A stretch of 64,000 nucleotides of DNA from assembly GCF_001870735.1 (NCBI RefSeq), contig NZ_MORL01000005.1:362033-426032 (forward strand), in the 5' to 3' direction. Position numbers and translations under genes: made by a program. Each line of letters begins with the position of its first letter. The stretch's first letter is position 1. The DNA comes from Arsenicibacter rosenii (GTDB lineage: Bacteria; Bacteroidota; Bacteroidia; Cytophagales; Spirosomataceae). Of this stretch, positions 26,379-35,754 are shown one piece after another. The notes under the pieces were generated by a model. The model ran no database searches, was not told the DNA's origin, and worked only from the letters and a program-made list of their open reading frames with translations.

Positions 26379-28700
26379 TTAAAACCGCCCTGCTACCGTT
26401 ACGCCCATCATTCGGGGCAGCCCCATCATATAACTGCCGTATCCATAAGCCATGTAGCGCACATCATTGAGGTTACGGACCCATAGCGCCACATCGAAAT
26501 GCTTGCTGGTAACGCCTGCCCGGGCATTGAGCATACCATACGCTTTCTGCTGATATGCATTGATAAAATCCAGCTGGTATTCACCGATGTATCTGAACTC
26601 CCCACGGACAAAGGCTTTGAGCTGCTGATCCGATTCAGACAAAGAAACACCATACTGAAGCGCAAGCATTGACTGCAGAGCCGGATTATTAATTGCCTTA
26701 TTCCCCTTGTAATTTTTTACGGCATTGGCTGCTGCATCAAACAATTCCAGTTTTTTGTATTCGCTGTGCGACGTGCTCGCGGTCCACTCGATCTGCAGAT
26801 TTTTAACCGGCAGGGCAGAAGCTTCCAGCTCAAGGCCGTAGTTATCCATGTCGCCGACATTGAGCGTGGCGTAGTTTATACCATCCCGGGATGTAGATAC
26901 CTGCTGGTCCTTCTGCTGAAAATAAAACGCGGTAATATTCAGTTTCAGCCGGTTAGTAAACAGCATATTTTTGATTCCCACTTCATAGTTATCCGATTTT
27001 TCGGGGTTGTACGTGGGGTTTGTTTTGTTGCCGAAATTAAAGCCGCCAACCCGGAATCCTTTGGCGTAAGACGCATACACCATCGAATTATCTGTCAGTT
27101 TATAGCTCAGAACGACCTTAGGCGTAAACGCATTAAAGGTCTTTTTAGCGGTACTGTCGGGAGAAAGAAGCATCACTACATTGTCTTTTTCAAACGAAGC
27201 ATTCTGGGTGAGCTCCCTGCGCTCTACATCATACCTTGCCCCGGCAGTAATGTCAAACGCCGGCGAAATGGCGTAAGTAGCCTGCCCGAAAAACGCCGCA
27301 CCATACGCCTTTCGTTTTCCATCACCGATAGACGCATAAGGTGCATTCGGATCGAGAAGGGCATAATCTTCGTCAAAATACGTCGTGCTGCTGTTCTTTG
27401 TTTTTTCTCCGAATAAGAAGGTCCCTGCTGTCCATTTCCACTTTCCGGCATTGGCCGGCGACGAGAACCGAAGCTCCTGGGTGAGTTCGTTTTGTCTTGA
27501 CCAGGTCGTAAAGCTGATTAACCGGGCAGGACCAAAATCAAAATCAAATCGTCCCGGAAGCCAGATATGGTAATCGACAAAGGCAGTGATCGACGTAAAA
27601 TTGAACCGTTTACCAAAATATTTTACAGCAACCGACGTGTTGACATTAGTCCGGCGTTCTGTATTATCCCAATTGCCGAAAACCGTGTACGGATTGGCTC
27701 TGGCAGCACTGTCGGTAGCCGCCCAGGGGTAAGCTCCCTTGTCCTTATCATTTTCGTAACGGGTGTTCCAGTCAATTGTCCATTTATCCGATACCAGATA
27801 TTTCAGGTTCACATTGCCGCTGTACGCATTATGGTGATCAAAATTTTTGGTGTCCTGCGTTGGGTTGTCATACACAGCACCACGGTTGTTAGCCTGAAAG
27901 CCTGCATTCACAAACAGTTTATTGGTTATGAGTGGTGTATTGATGCCCACGCTGTAACGCTGCTGACCGTAATTACCCAAATCAATTTCGGCAAATCCGC
28001 TTGTCTGGTTGGTCGGTCTTCTGGTAATGATATTCAGTACACCGCCAAATGCATTTCTGCCATAGAGTGTCCCCTGCGGTCCCCGCAGAATCTCAACCCG
28101 TTCGATATTGCTGAAATTGATCGGAGCCGAAAAATAATCAAACTGATAGACCCCGTCTACATACGTAGCTACGGCCTGATCATTTGAAAAGCCCATAGCT
28201 CCCCGGATGTTCAGGAAATTCGATCCGGTACTGTTTCCGTGCTCCACAGTAAACGTACTTGGTGCCAGTGCCGTAAGGTCATTGATTGTCCAGACCCTGT
28301 ATTCTTTCAGCTGTCTGCTACTCAAAGACGTAACGGCCATCGGCGTATTCTGTAGTCTTTCTTCTGTTTTATCTGCCGTTACGACCACTTCACTCAGCGC
28401 GTTTACATTATCGGCTAAGGTAATCACTACCGTCTGCGTCTGGTTACTCACGTTTACGGACTGGATTTTGGTAGCATAACCAATGGTACTTACCTGTAGC
28501 TGATACTTTCCTTTGCCCAGGGCAAGTGAAAAGTTACCGTCTTTGTCGGCAACCGTGCCGATTGAACTGTTTAATACGGCAATGTTGGCAAAGCCGATGG
28601 CTTCGCCTGACTGCGATTTAACGGTTCCTTTTATAGACTGAGCAAAAGTGATGGATGCCAGCAGGCAAAAAAGAATGGTTATTGTATTTTTAAGAGGCAT
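26379..28700 (-). CDS. TonB-dependent outer-membrane receptor (copy 2)
   Basis: A 773-residue receptor with a signal peptide, an N-terminal CarboxypepD_reg-like domain (GTVKSQSGEAIGFANIAVLN), a plug (TPMAVTSLSSRQLKEY, then RVEILRGPQGTLYGRNAFGG near residues 200-220) and a barrel. The RGPQGTLYGRNAFGG plug motif is typical of siderophore-type receptors. The ligand is unknown. It heads a minus-strand run with the DinB-like gene downstream and follows the DJ-1/PfpI genes. Confidence 0.9.
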   Translation of the reverse strand: MPLKNTITILFCLLASITFAQSIKGTVKSQSGEAIGFANIAVLNSSIGTVADKDGNFSLALGKGKYQLQVSTIGYATKIQSVNVSNQTQTVVITLADNVNALSEVVVTADKTEERLQNTPMAVTSLSSRQLKEYRVWTINDLTALAPSTFTVEHGNSTGSNFLNIRGAMGFSNDQAVATYVDGVYQFDYFSAPINFSNIERVEILRGPQGTLYGRNAFGGVLNIITRRPTNQTSGFAEIDLGNYGQQRYSVGINTPLITNKLFVNAGFQANNRGAVYDNPTQDTKNFDHHNAYSGNVNLKYLVSDKWTIDWNTRYENDKDKGAYPWAATDSAARANPYTVFGNWDNTERRTNVNTSVAVKYFGKRFNFTSITAFVDYHIWLPGRFDFDFGPARLISFTTWSRQNELTQELRFSSPANAGKWKWTAGTFLFGEKTKNSSTTYFDEDYALLDPNAPYASIGDGKRKAYGAAFFGQATYAISPAFDITAGARYDVERRELTQNASFEKDNVVMLLSPDSTAKKTFNAFTPKVVLSYKLTDNSMVYASYAKGFRVGGFNFGNKTNPTYNPEKSDNYEVGIKNMLFTNRLKLNITAFYFQQKDQQVSTSRDGINYATLNVGDMDNYGLELEASALPVKNLQIEWTASTSHSEYKKLELFDAAANAVKNYKGNKAINNPALQSMLALQYGVSLSESDQQLKAFVRGEFRYIGEYQLDFINAYQQKAYGMLNARAGVTSKHFDVALWVRNLNDVRYMAYGYGSYMMGLPRMMGVTVAGRF

Positions 28701-28777
28701 TTTACCGATTGATTAACTGTTACAATGAACTTGTTTTAAGAAGAATACACCTGATTAGTGCTTTGCACTGATCTCCG

Positions 28778-29926
28778 TCAGCGCCACACTTTAAGTGTAA
28801 CGTATCTGGTGTTTCCGGTTTTGGTTTCAATAGTCGCCAGCGCATTCCAGCTTTCTGCACCGTTTTTGAACGTCCACCGGCTTGACCCTGGGGTAGAGTC
28901 GGCCCGCTTCCATTGATTTACCTGAGCAAACTGGGCATCGATTAGCCCGGTTAACTGTGCGGCAGTCAACGGCGTTTCAATATCCAGACCGGCCTGCCAC
29001 TGATTCCGGTCACCGGTGTAGGTACGTAATTCCGGGGCAAACGGGGAGAAAATATCCATACTCCGGGCCAGGTGTTTATCCGCTAACTGACCACGCACAT
29101 AGCCATTTCCATCATTCCAGTTATACTCCAGTGTCATGGCAATTTGCCGGGCACCCACCACGCCTATATACTCCGAGACCACAAACAAGGCGGCATCGAT
29201 GCCGGCCGATAGCCCGGCCGATGTAATAATGTGCCCGTTATTGACGTATCGCTGATCGTTGACAACCTTTGTTTTCGGGGATATGCTTTGCAGAGCAGCC
29301 ACCAGCGGAAACGTAGTGGTGGCACTCAGCCCATCAAGCAGTCCGGCGCCGGATAGAAAAAAAGCCCCGTTACATACCGATACTATTTTTTCAGCCTGCT
29401 TATCCTGCGCTTTCAGCCAGTTCAGGATTTTAGGGTCAGAGCGGTCTACGGTGCCACCGGGCACCAGAATAATGTCCGCCTCAGGCATGTCGGCAAACGT
29501 GTAGTCGGGTTTAACCTGCAGCGCTTTACCCGCTTTCAGGATACCTGTCGTTTCGGCGACGGTAAAGATTTTGGCACCGGCGGTTTCAAAAACCTCATAA
29601 GGACCGGCAAAATCGATGACCTCTACGCCCGGAAACAACAGCACCGCCACGGTCTTATCGAATTTTCTGCTGATCGTTCCGTGTTTTGGTTTAAGCCCGG
29701 CATAGGTGGCAAACAGCTGCATGCCGCATACCTCACAAATACCCGGCGATGCGTGTTGTATGGTGTCACAAGGCAGATTGCAGGGTTCACACACAAAAAC
29801 AATGCTGTCCTGAACACTACGGTTCGTTACCTGCCCGAACAGGCTGGAAGCACTCAGCAGAAACAGTATGCTTAGCCCTGCCAGAGTAATACTTCCGGAA
29901 AAACGGGCAATGATGCGATTAGTCAT
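28778..29926 (-). CDS. DJ-1/PfpI-family protein with Cys-rich metal-binding N-terminal module
   Basis: A 382-residue exported or membrane-anchored protein. After an N-terminal hydrophobic segment comes VFVCEPCNLPCDTIQHA then GICEVCGMQLF (about residues 43-70), like a heavy-metal-binding HMBD module with four or five Cys. Then follows a DJ-1/PfpI domain (VAVLLFPGVEVIDFAGPYEV; nucleophile region SVCNGAFFLSGAGLL, Cys near 185). The family includes glyoxalases, proteases and transcription-factor-like amidases. The last 100 residues have no clear family. It is 9 bases downstream of a second DJ-1 gene. Confidence 0.8.
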   Translation of the reverse strand: MTNRIIARFSGSITLAGLSILFLLSASSLFGQVTNRSVQDSIVFVCEPCNLPCDTIQHASPGICEVCGMQLFATYAGLKPKHGTISRKFDKTVAVLLFPGVEVIDFAGPYEVFETAGAKIFTVAETTGILKAGKALQVKPDYTFADMPEADIILVPGGTVDRSDPKILNWLKAQDKQAEKIVSVCNGAFFLSGAGLLDGLSATTTFPLVAALQSISPKTKVVNDQRYVNNGHIITSAGLSAGIDAALFVVSEYIGVVGARQIAMTLEYNWNDGNGYVRGQLADKHLARSMDIFSPFAPELRTYTGDRNQWQAGLDIETPLTAAQLTGLIDAQFAQVNQWKRADSTPGSSRWTFKNGAESWNALATIETKTGNTRYVTLKVWR

Positions 29927-29934
29927 GTTATAAA

Positions 29935-31461
29935 TTAGTTTTTACGGATGAGCGGAGCCATCAGGTAGTCATACATCTGGTGCATCATATCCAGCACCAG
30001 ATCATCTGTTTTTTCGGGCGATCCGCCTGACACAGGTGGTTGCGGGTGATAGGCCAGATTCAGCATAGAGGTTGCCATAGCTTTCTGGCCCGCCAGTTTT
30101 TCAATGAGTGCAAAGCCCATGTCGATACCCGCCGAAACGCCCGCCGAAGTCCAGTATTTGCCGTCGCGGGTATACCGTTTGCCGGTAAACTCAGCCCCGT
30201 AACGGGTCATCATTTGCCCGGCGCGATACCAGTTTGTACTGGCCTTTCTGCCTTTCAGTAAACCGGCTGCCCCTAATACCCACGATCCGGTGCAGACACT
30301 GGCCGTATAGGCCGTGGTTTTGTCTGTTTTCCGGAGCCAGTCCAGTACCTCATCGTTTTGGGTAATCTGCCACGTCCCTTCTGCGCCGCCTGGCACAATC
30401 ACGGCGTCCAAATCAGTGGTCTGGCGGTAGGTATCATCCACGTAGAAATAGGTCCGTCCGCTCTTAATCCTGTTTTCGCCGGTTGTAATGAGTTTAACCT
30501 TCAGATCGGGCAGCTGCGACAATACCACCAGCGGACCGATAGCATCGAGCGGGAAGAAGCCTTCATACACCAGTATGCCAACCGTTTTAACCGGCGGATC
30601 CGCCGGTGTAATAAGCGTTCGGGGCACCTGCTCATCGCGGGCCAGAACAAACCCGTCAACCTCCGTCGATGCCTGTTGCAGCTGATCAACAAGTTGTGGC
30701 GGCGTGCGGTCAGGGGTACCGCCGTTCAGCGGTGGTTCAGGATCATACTCCAGATCCAGCATAGCTCCCTGCAGGTTACCTTTACCGGCAATCTGCCCGA
30801 CCATAAACAGACATAAATCAAGGGCTGCCGTACCATTGCCGGAAGTGACGTACTTGCCGTCGGCGATGTAGCGTTTTTCAATGTATTCCGCCCCCATGTG
30901 TCCGGCATTCTTTTTTGCTCCACACCACGGAAGGCTCACCCTTTTTCCTTTCAGCAGGCCGGCTTTACCCAGCAGAAAACTTCCGCTGCCGATGCCTGCC
31001 GTCAACGTTGTGCGGGCATCGGTCCGGCTGAGCCACTCCAGAATCGCCTTATCGTGCAGGATCGTTTGCAACGCCAGACTGTCTCCGCCCGGTACCACCA
31101 GCAGATCAAGCCCGTCGACGTCGGTTATCGACTTAGTGGCGTCAATATCAACGAGTGTCGTTTTAATCCGTCCTTTACGGGGAGCGATGTAGTCGATTTT
31201 GACGTCCATCAGTTCAGAAAACACGACCATAGGCGCAATGGCCTCAAGCGTGTTTACACCGTCATAGACCAGAATTCCGATTTGTTTAATATCGATAGCC
31301 GGTTTGCCGATCACCTCGCCCATAATGCTGCTGTGATTGAACATGGTCATTTCGGGCAGCTTTTTACGGTTGGCACTGCCATAGTTATAGGCGGGCAGCT
31401 TATCGGGAGACTGGCAACCGGTCAGGCCCAGCAAAATCAGAAACGTAGTCAGCAAACGCAT
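29935..31461 (-). CDS. Tandem DJ-1/PfpI-domain lipoprotein
   Basis: A 508-residue predicted lipoprotein (lipobox LTGC) with two DJ-1/PfpI domains. Domain 1 (about 60-260) begins IGILVYDGVNTLEAIAPMVV but has GIGSGSFLLGKAGLL where the nucleophile elbow lies, so its catalytic Cys is replaced. Domain 2 (about 295-490) begins VGILVYEGFFPLDAIGPLVV and keeps the Cys in SVCTGSWVLGAAGLL. Domain 1 may therefore be structural or regulatory. It pairs with the adjacent DJ-1 protein. Confidence 0.82.
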   Translation of the reverse strand: MRLLTTFLILLGLTGCQSPDKLPAYNYGSANRKKLPEMTMFNHSSIMGEVIGKPAIDIKQIGILVYDGVNTLEAIAPMVVFSELMDVKIDYIAPRKGRIKTTLVDIDATKSITDVDGLDLLVVPGGDSLALQTILHDKAILEWLSRTDARTTLTAGIGSGSFLLGKAGLLKGKRVSLPWCGAKKNAGHMGAEYIEKRYIADGKYVTSGNGTAALDLCLFMVGQIAGKGNLQGAMLDLEYDPEPPLNGGTPDRTPPQLVDQLQQASTEVDGFVLARDEQVPRTLITPADPPVKTVGILVYEGFFPLDAIGPLVVLSQLPDLKVKLITTGENRIKSGRTYFYVDDTYRQTTDLDAVIVPGGAEGTWQITQNDEVLDWLRKTDKTTAYTASVCTGSWVLGAAGLLKGRKASTNWYRAGQMMTRYGAEFTGKRYTRDGKYWTSAGVSAGIDMGFALIEKLAGQKAMATSMLNLAYHPQPPVSGGSPEKTDDLVLDMMHQMYDYLMAPLIRKN

Positions 31462-31554
31462 GGGTTACAGATAAATAAAGAAGTCATACACACACTACCG
31501 ATTGTACATGGATAAGCCGTCAGGCCTGATGATTACACCCGAAGAAACCTGCGC

Positions 31555-33198
31555 CTACTTTACCTTCAGAAACAGCACCAGCCCGAACAGGCTTACTACC
31601 AGCACGCCCAACGCCGAAATCATAGTCACGATGTCGCGCACATTTTTACCCGCCCAGTCCATGAAAAAGTATTTGTGCAGCACGGCAAACGAAAGGCCTT
31701 CGCGCCGGTCGCTGTCGGTGATTCTGGCCGCCAGCCGGCTGGTAGCCGGTTCGATGTAGTAAGTCAGTTTGTCAGGAGTGTCCAGCGCAAGTTTGACCAC
31801 CGGCAACCGCTTGTTGATAAAGCCGTATTCCCGGTCAAATTTTGTGAGAATTTCTGTTGCCTGTAAGGCGGGCAGTTCACCGGCGTTTGCCACCTGTATT
31901 GCATCTATACGTCCGCAACAGGGCACTCCGTTGGCATCTGCCGCCAGGAAGCGTTTTACAAGTTCTTTGGCGTGCCGGGTCATACCATCCGGCAGCAACG
32001 TTCCTGTCTGTGTATCGTAATACGTAATGCCGGATTTCTGCCGGGTTACGGCCTCCTTTCTGCTGCCTTCTGCGTTATCAATCTGCTTTTTATTCCAGCT
32101 TTCATTACCTTCCGGTTTGGCAAACAATTGATAATATGCTTTCCTGCCCAGGCTTACTACGCCAATCTGGCTGATCTTTCCCCAGTCAACCGGCAATTGC
32201 AGCAAAGAGGCCTGAAGTTTCTCTGTCCGGATAACCGGCTGATGTACGTACTTGATGCGCTCGTCCGATGTTAGTTTACGGGTTACGTGACAGGCCCCGC
32301 TAAAGGCGAACGTAAAGGTTACAAACGACACAGCGATACCAATCCGGCGGTGGTTTTTCCGGAGTAATCCTGTCTTGCCGGCCGCTTTTCGGGCCGTTTT
32401 AAACCGATCCCACATAAATCCGTAGATAACCAGGCCGCTGATCATCGACAGAATAATGATGCTCAGGCACAAGAGCATAACCCCTACCCGTATGGTGTGA
32501 TTACTGATAGCAGCCAGCCAGTCCCAGTTGTGAAAATTGTTGAATAACCACAGAAAGGATTTCCGGCTCCACTCATTGTAATTTGCCAGACGCCCCTGTT
32601 CGGTTTCCACGTATACATCCATATCATCGGACCGGTCAAAGCTAACTTTCCAGACAGGCAGCAACCGGTTCACATAGCGGTATTCGTTTGTAAAACCGGT
32701 TATGGGCGTAATCCGGACCGGTGTACGGGCATCGTCAACGAAATAGCGCGCCAATGACTCCGCATACTGTTCGTCGCCCTTAACCAACGGTTTGCCCGAA
32801 CCGGTATCATAATAATTCAGCTGGTTATCGGCGCCTTTAACCTGATAATAGGTAGCGCTGCCAATAGTAACGACACGGATATTCCGGAAGGCAGCGATGT
32901 GATTGAGGCTTAACACAGCTTCCGGCGATTTAATGAGTGCCTTTTTGTCTATAGCCTGCGGACGAACAAACTCCCGGGCAATTGCCGGCTTAAACCAATG
33001 CGACATAAACGGATGTGTTAACCCGCTCAGGCACCAGAAAATAACCGGAATTACCGTCAGGATTCCGATCAGGCGATGCCAGCGATACATATTGCGCTGT
33101 ACATATTTCCGCAATGATGATTTTTCAGGCGTTGAATGTACCTGACGGGCGGCAACAGTGCCCTGATAAGCCATTGACCCGTTTTTATCATTTTTCAT
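31555..33198 (-). CDS. PepSY-TM membrane protein (large form)
   Basis: A 547-residue inner-membrane protein of the PepSY-associated TM helix family. TM segments are seen near LIGILTVIPVIFWCLSGL, MLLCLSIIILSMISGLVIYG and GIAVSFVTFTFAFSGACHV, and a last one at the C-terminus (VTMISALGVLVVSLFGLVLF). His residues in MYRWHRLIG and FNNFHNWDW could ligate heme. Members are linked to reductive iron release from siderophores and to iron-regulated loci. It overlaps the 3' neighbour's start by 11 bases. Confidence 0.85.
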   Translation of the reverse strand: MKNDKNGSMAYQGTVAARQVHSTPEKSSLRKYVQRNMYRWHRLIGILTVIPVIFWCLSGLTHPFMSHWFKPAIAREFVRPQAIDKKALIKSPEAVLSLNHIAAFRNIRVVTIGSATYYQVKGADNQLNYYDTGSGKPLVKGDEQYAESLARYFVDDARTPVRITPITGFTNEYRYVNRLLPVWKVSFDRSDDMDVYVETEQGRLANYNEWSRKSFLWLFNNFHNWDWLAAISNHTIRVGVMLLCLSIIILSMISGLVIYGFMWDRFKTARKAAGKTGLLRKNHRRIGIAVSFVTFTFAFSGACHVTRKLTSDERIKYVHQPVIRTEKLQASLLQLPVDWGKISQIGVVSLGRKAYYQLFAKPEGNESWNKKQIDNAEGSRKEAVTRQKSGITYYDTQTGTLLPDGMTRHAKELVKRFLAADANGVPCCGRIDAIQVANAGELPALQATEILTKFDREYGFINKRLPVVKLALDTPDKLTYYIEPATSRLAARITDSDRREGLSFAVLHKYFFMDWAGKNVRDIVTMISALGVLVVSLFGLVLFLKVK

Positions 33199-33484
33199 CG
33201 TATGAGCCGGCTAAATAGTCCGTTTCAGGTGAAAGCTGTCCGGTAATATGCCGTTTACGGGCAGGAACCGGAAATTCCGGCAGATCGGGTTTACGGTCCG
33301 TAAGCCAGAGAATCAGCAGCAGCATACCGGCAATAACAACCATCAGAAAAACAACAATGGCCAGCTCCGATACCGGTAACGGCGATTGTTTAAGCGTATA
33401 AATCAGGCTGCTGAAAAGTGTTATTTCGACGAACACCAGCCCGAAGAAGGTGAACGTGACGATTGAGGGCATTTTCCGGAACAT
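33188..33484 (-). CDS. Small two-helix membrane protein, unknown
   Basis: A 98-residue protein with two predicted membrane helices (VTFTFFGLVFVEITLFSSLI and LAIVVFLMVVIAGMLLLILW) and a polar C-terminus. Its stop overlaps the start of the PepSY-TM gene by 11 bases, indicating translational coupling and a partner role. No family recognised. Confidence 0.65.
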   Translation of the reverse strand: MFRKMPSIVTFTFFGLVFVEITLFSSLIYTLKQSPLPVSELAIVVFLMVVIAGMLLLILWLTDRKPDLPEFPVPARKRHITGQLSPETDYLAGSYDEK

Positions 33485-33572
33485 AAGTTTAATGTATGTA
33501 GAGGCCAGGCAGGCTGGAGAAGTCAGCGACTGAATCCCATCCGCCCGGCCGTTTGGTCAGCATGATTTAGAT

Positions 33573-33743
33573 TCAGTGAACGCGAAGGCACAGGTCCCAC
33601 AGGCCGAAAAATACCGCCAGATGGATAAGGGCCAGAAGGCCCCATATCCAGTTTTCATGACAGAAAAGCGGATGTACCGGCAAGGCAACACCTGTGCCCT
33701 CTAACAGCCGGCGCAACGCGCGGCGTGAGGGTAATGATTCCAT
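33573..33743 (-). CDS. Possible 56-residue membrane protein
   Basis: An ATG at 33743 opens a frame to TGA at 33573: a basic N-terminus (SLPSRRALRRLLEG), then one hydrophobic helix (WIWGLLALIHLAVFFGLWDL). It fills the otherwise empty 33485-33815 gap and lies between co-directional genes. No clear ribosome-binding site is visible, but these are often weak in this phylum. Unknown function; it may be a small subunit or simply chance. Confidence 0.4.
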   Translation of the reverse strand: MESLPSRRALRRLLEGTGVALPVHPLFCHENWIWGLLALIHLAVFFGLWDLCLRVH

Positions 33744-33815
33744 GTCGAAATGAAGAATAAGTTGAACCGGGCTGCCGTTACCGGCAGCAAAATCAGGAAC
33801 TAAACGGTAGTCAAC

Positions 33816-34205
33816 TTAACTGGCCTGCGGAGGCTGGAGAGGCTCACCCGGATAACCGGCCAGACAGGCTCCGGCATACCCGGCGGGCGGAGAAGGTATA
33901 TGTGATAAATGAGGCACCTGAAAGACAAACGTGGTCAGCGCATCTGAAAACAACTGGACTACCGGCAGTTTCTGCACGCGTTCCGCTGTTTCCTTATCCT
34001 GTTTATCCTGTTGCTCTTTCAGGCGTTTGGCCAGATAACATTTCCCGTCACAGTGCAATTGAGGTTTATCGCGGTTTTCGCAGAGCACGCGGGCAATGTA
34101 GTCTTTGTTGAGCTGGTAATAGGCAATGGTTCCCCACGGGCTAATGACAGGCAATAGCACCGCAACCAGTAGCATATAAATAACCAGCTGACGCATATAC
34201 CGCAA
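33816..34205 (-). CDS. Small envelope protein with CYLAKRL Cys motif (copy 3)
   Basis: A 129-residue paralogue of the 17980 and 22944 proteins. N-terminal membrane segment (LVIYMLLVAVLLPVISPWG), then YYQLNKDYIARVL and the motif CENRDKPQLHCDGKCYLAKR, followed by a Lys/Gln/Asp-rich stretch. Copies 2 and 3 are very similar through this part and share SPWGTIA. It lies between the cytochrome genes and the PepSY-TM gene. A second in-frame ATG three codons in is possible as the start. Confidence 0.7.
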   Translation of the reverse strand: MRYMRQLVIYMLLVAVLLPVISPWGTIAYYQLNKDYIARVLCENRDKPQLHCDGKCYLAKRLKEQQDKQDKETAERVQKLPVVQLFSDALTTFVFQVPHLSHIPSPPAGYAGACLAGYPGEPLQPPQAS

Positions 34206-34220
34206 AGATACATTTTTTGA

Positions 34221-34355
34221 TTATGCAATACTAAACAAGATACCCGCCAGAATCATCGACACCAGCATCAGTATCAGTAACAGCATGGCCCCCCACGCTT
34301 TCCAGCGTGGAGGGCGTGCATCGGTTACCTTGTCACGAACCGATTTTTTAGCCAT
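34221..34355 (-). CDS. 44-residue single-helix membrane protein beside the bd-like oxidase genes
   Basis: ATG at 34355 to TAA at 34221. The product has a basic, polar N-terminus (MAKKSVRDKVTDARPPRWKA) and one membrane helix (MLLLILMLVSMILAGILFSI). It starts 6 bases after the stop of the CydB-like cytochrome c gene, so it is probably the third cistron of that operon. Tiny single-helix subunits (CydX, CydS, CydH) are known for cytochrome bd oxidases; this could be an analogue, but homology is not claimed. Confidence 0.6.
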   Translation of the reverse strand: MAKKSVRDKVTDARPPRWKAWGAMLLLILMLVSMILAGILFSIA

Positions 34356-34361
34356 AATGCG

Positions 34362-35696
34362 CTACGTATTAAGCGACAGAATCCATTCCGCTACCTGCTT
34401 TACCTGTTCGTCTGTCAAATGAGTCTGAGCAGGCATTGCCGGTCCTTCGCGCTTTTTACCCGGCTTACGGATCCAGCCTATTAATCCGTTGATATTGCCT
34501 TTGTAAATCTGAGCAGCCTCTTTCATGGCCGGTCCGACAAGCTTTTCATCTACTTGATGACAGGCCACACAGTTGCCGTTAAACACCGTTTCGCCCGGCA
34601 TATTGATCGCCGTTGCCGGGCCGGCAGCGGGCGGCCTGGCCGCTTCGGTCCGGGCTTCCTGTACCATTTTTTCATAGTCAGCCGTCTTTTGCGCGACCAG
34701 CTTACGATGCGGGTCAATCACATTGGAGCGGTAGAGCTGACGGCCTGACCCCATAAACAACACCACGATACCCATTGTAACGGCAATTTTCGGAAAATGC
34801 TTTCCAAACTGCGCCTCCTGGGCATTCAGTTCTTTCCACAGCCAGAACAGGGCAAATACCGCAATAGAAGCACCCGTAAGAATGACGCCAAGTACATTCC
34901 AGCCCAGTCCCTGCGTAGGTAATGTCATCAGGACAATCGGGCCGACCAGAAACTGAACAACTGAGCCATAGAAGGTCACCGTATACAGATTCAGCCGGAT
35001 GCGGTAGCGGCTCAGGGCCGGGAATTTCCCCTCGAAATCGAAAGATGACCGCCCGAAATACCACACCAGCAGCAACCCCGAAGCAGCCAGGCAGGCATTC
35101 AGGAAATGCAGGTAACGCGGAAAAACGTTTGGTAATGTCAGCGCCGACAGGAACCCTTCTACCACCGACCATTTATCGGGAAACATCATCAGGTTTACGT
35201 TGGTCAGAAAAATCAGCGGCACAAACAGAAAGATCGCTACCGAAGTCGCCAGTATACTGATATGCAGCAGTTTATTTTTTTCCAGCCGGTGCCAGAGAAA
35301 TTTATGCGCATACAACAGCAGAAAGGCAATCGTAACCAGCGGAATGATCATGATCCACATCAATCCGGTCAGGGCGTTGGCTGTATAAAAATAGGTCGTG
35401 TAAAGCGTGTTGATAGCCAGCAACGGTGCAATACCCATCACCACTGCCATTGATTTATTTACCGTAATGGTCTGTGCAACTTCGTAGGCCAGTTTATCAT
35501 AGTCGGGCTTACGAAGGCCCAGTAACTGATAAGCCAGTGTAATGATACTGCCGCCTACCATAAAATTAATAAACAGCATGTGCACCAGAAACATGCTGAC
35601 CAGCACAACAATCAGAAACCATTCAGGAACAGGCAATGGCAAGGGAATATCCTTCTGCACGATGGTTGGTGCCTGCAATAAAATCTGTATAAACAT
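34362..35696 (-). CDS. Polytopic membrane subunit with C-terminal cytochrome c domain (CydB-position partner)
   Basis: A 444-residue protein. The frame is open to 35816, but MFIQILLQAPTIVQKD at 35696 is the likely start. Eight or more membrane helices (for example FLIVVLVSMFLVHMLFINFM and VTMGIVVLFMGSG) are followed by a periplasmic cytochrome c domain with heme site CVACH (in NGNCVACHQVDE) and a distal Met (GPAMPAQTH). It takes the CydB position next to a CydA-like gene but does not look like canonical CydB. It probably feeds electrons from a c-type donor or quinol; the substrate is inference. Confidence 0.75.
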   Translation of the reverse strand: MFIQILLQAPTIVQKDIPLPLPVPEWFLIVVLVSMFLVHMLFINFMVGGSIITLAYQLLGLRKPDYDKLAYEVAQTITVNKSMAVVMGIAPLLAINTLYTTYFYTANALTGLMWIMIIPLVTIAFLLLYAHKFLWHRLEKNKLLHISILATSVAIFLFVPLIFLTNVNLMMFPDKWSVVEGFLSALTLPNVFPRYLHFLNACLAASGLLLVWYFGRSSFDFEGKFPALSRYRIRLNLYTVTFYGSVVQFLVGPIVLMTLPTQGLGWNVLGVILTGASIAVFALFWLWKELNAQEAQFGKHFPKIAVTMGIVVLFMGSGRQLYRSNVIDPHRKLVAQKTADYEKMVQEARTEAARPPAAGPATAINMPGETVFNGNCVACHQVDEKLVGPAMKEAAQIYKGNINGLIGWIRKPGKKREGPAMPAQTHLTDEQVKQVAEWILSLNT

Positions 35697-35720
35697 AAAA
35701 ATAAGTCGTTTTAGAAAGGT

Positions 35721-35748
35721 GCCTTCCGGAAACATACGTCCGGAAGGC
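35721..35748 (-). promoter_or_regulatory. Intercistronic hairpin between the bd-like genes
   Basis: GCCTTCCGGA (35721-35730) and TCCGGAAGGC (35739-35748) form a perfect 10-bp stem with an 8-base loop, directly after the CydA-like stop. There is no T run on the minus strand, so it is more likely an mRNA stability or processing element than a terminator. Confidence 0.5.
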
Positions 35749-35754
35749 ATTCGG

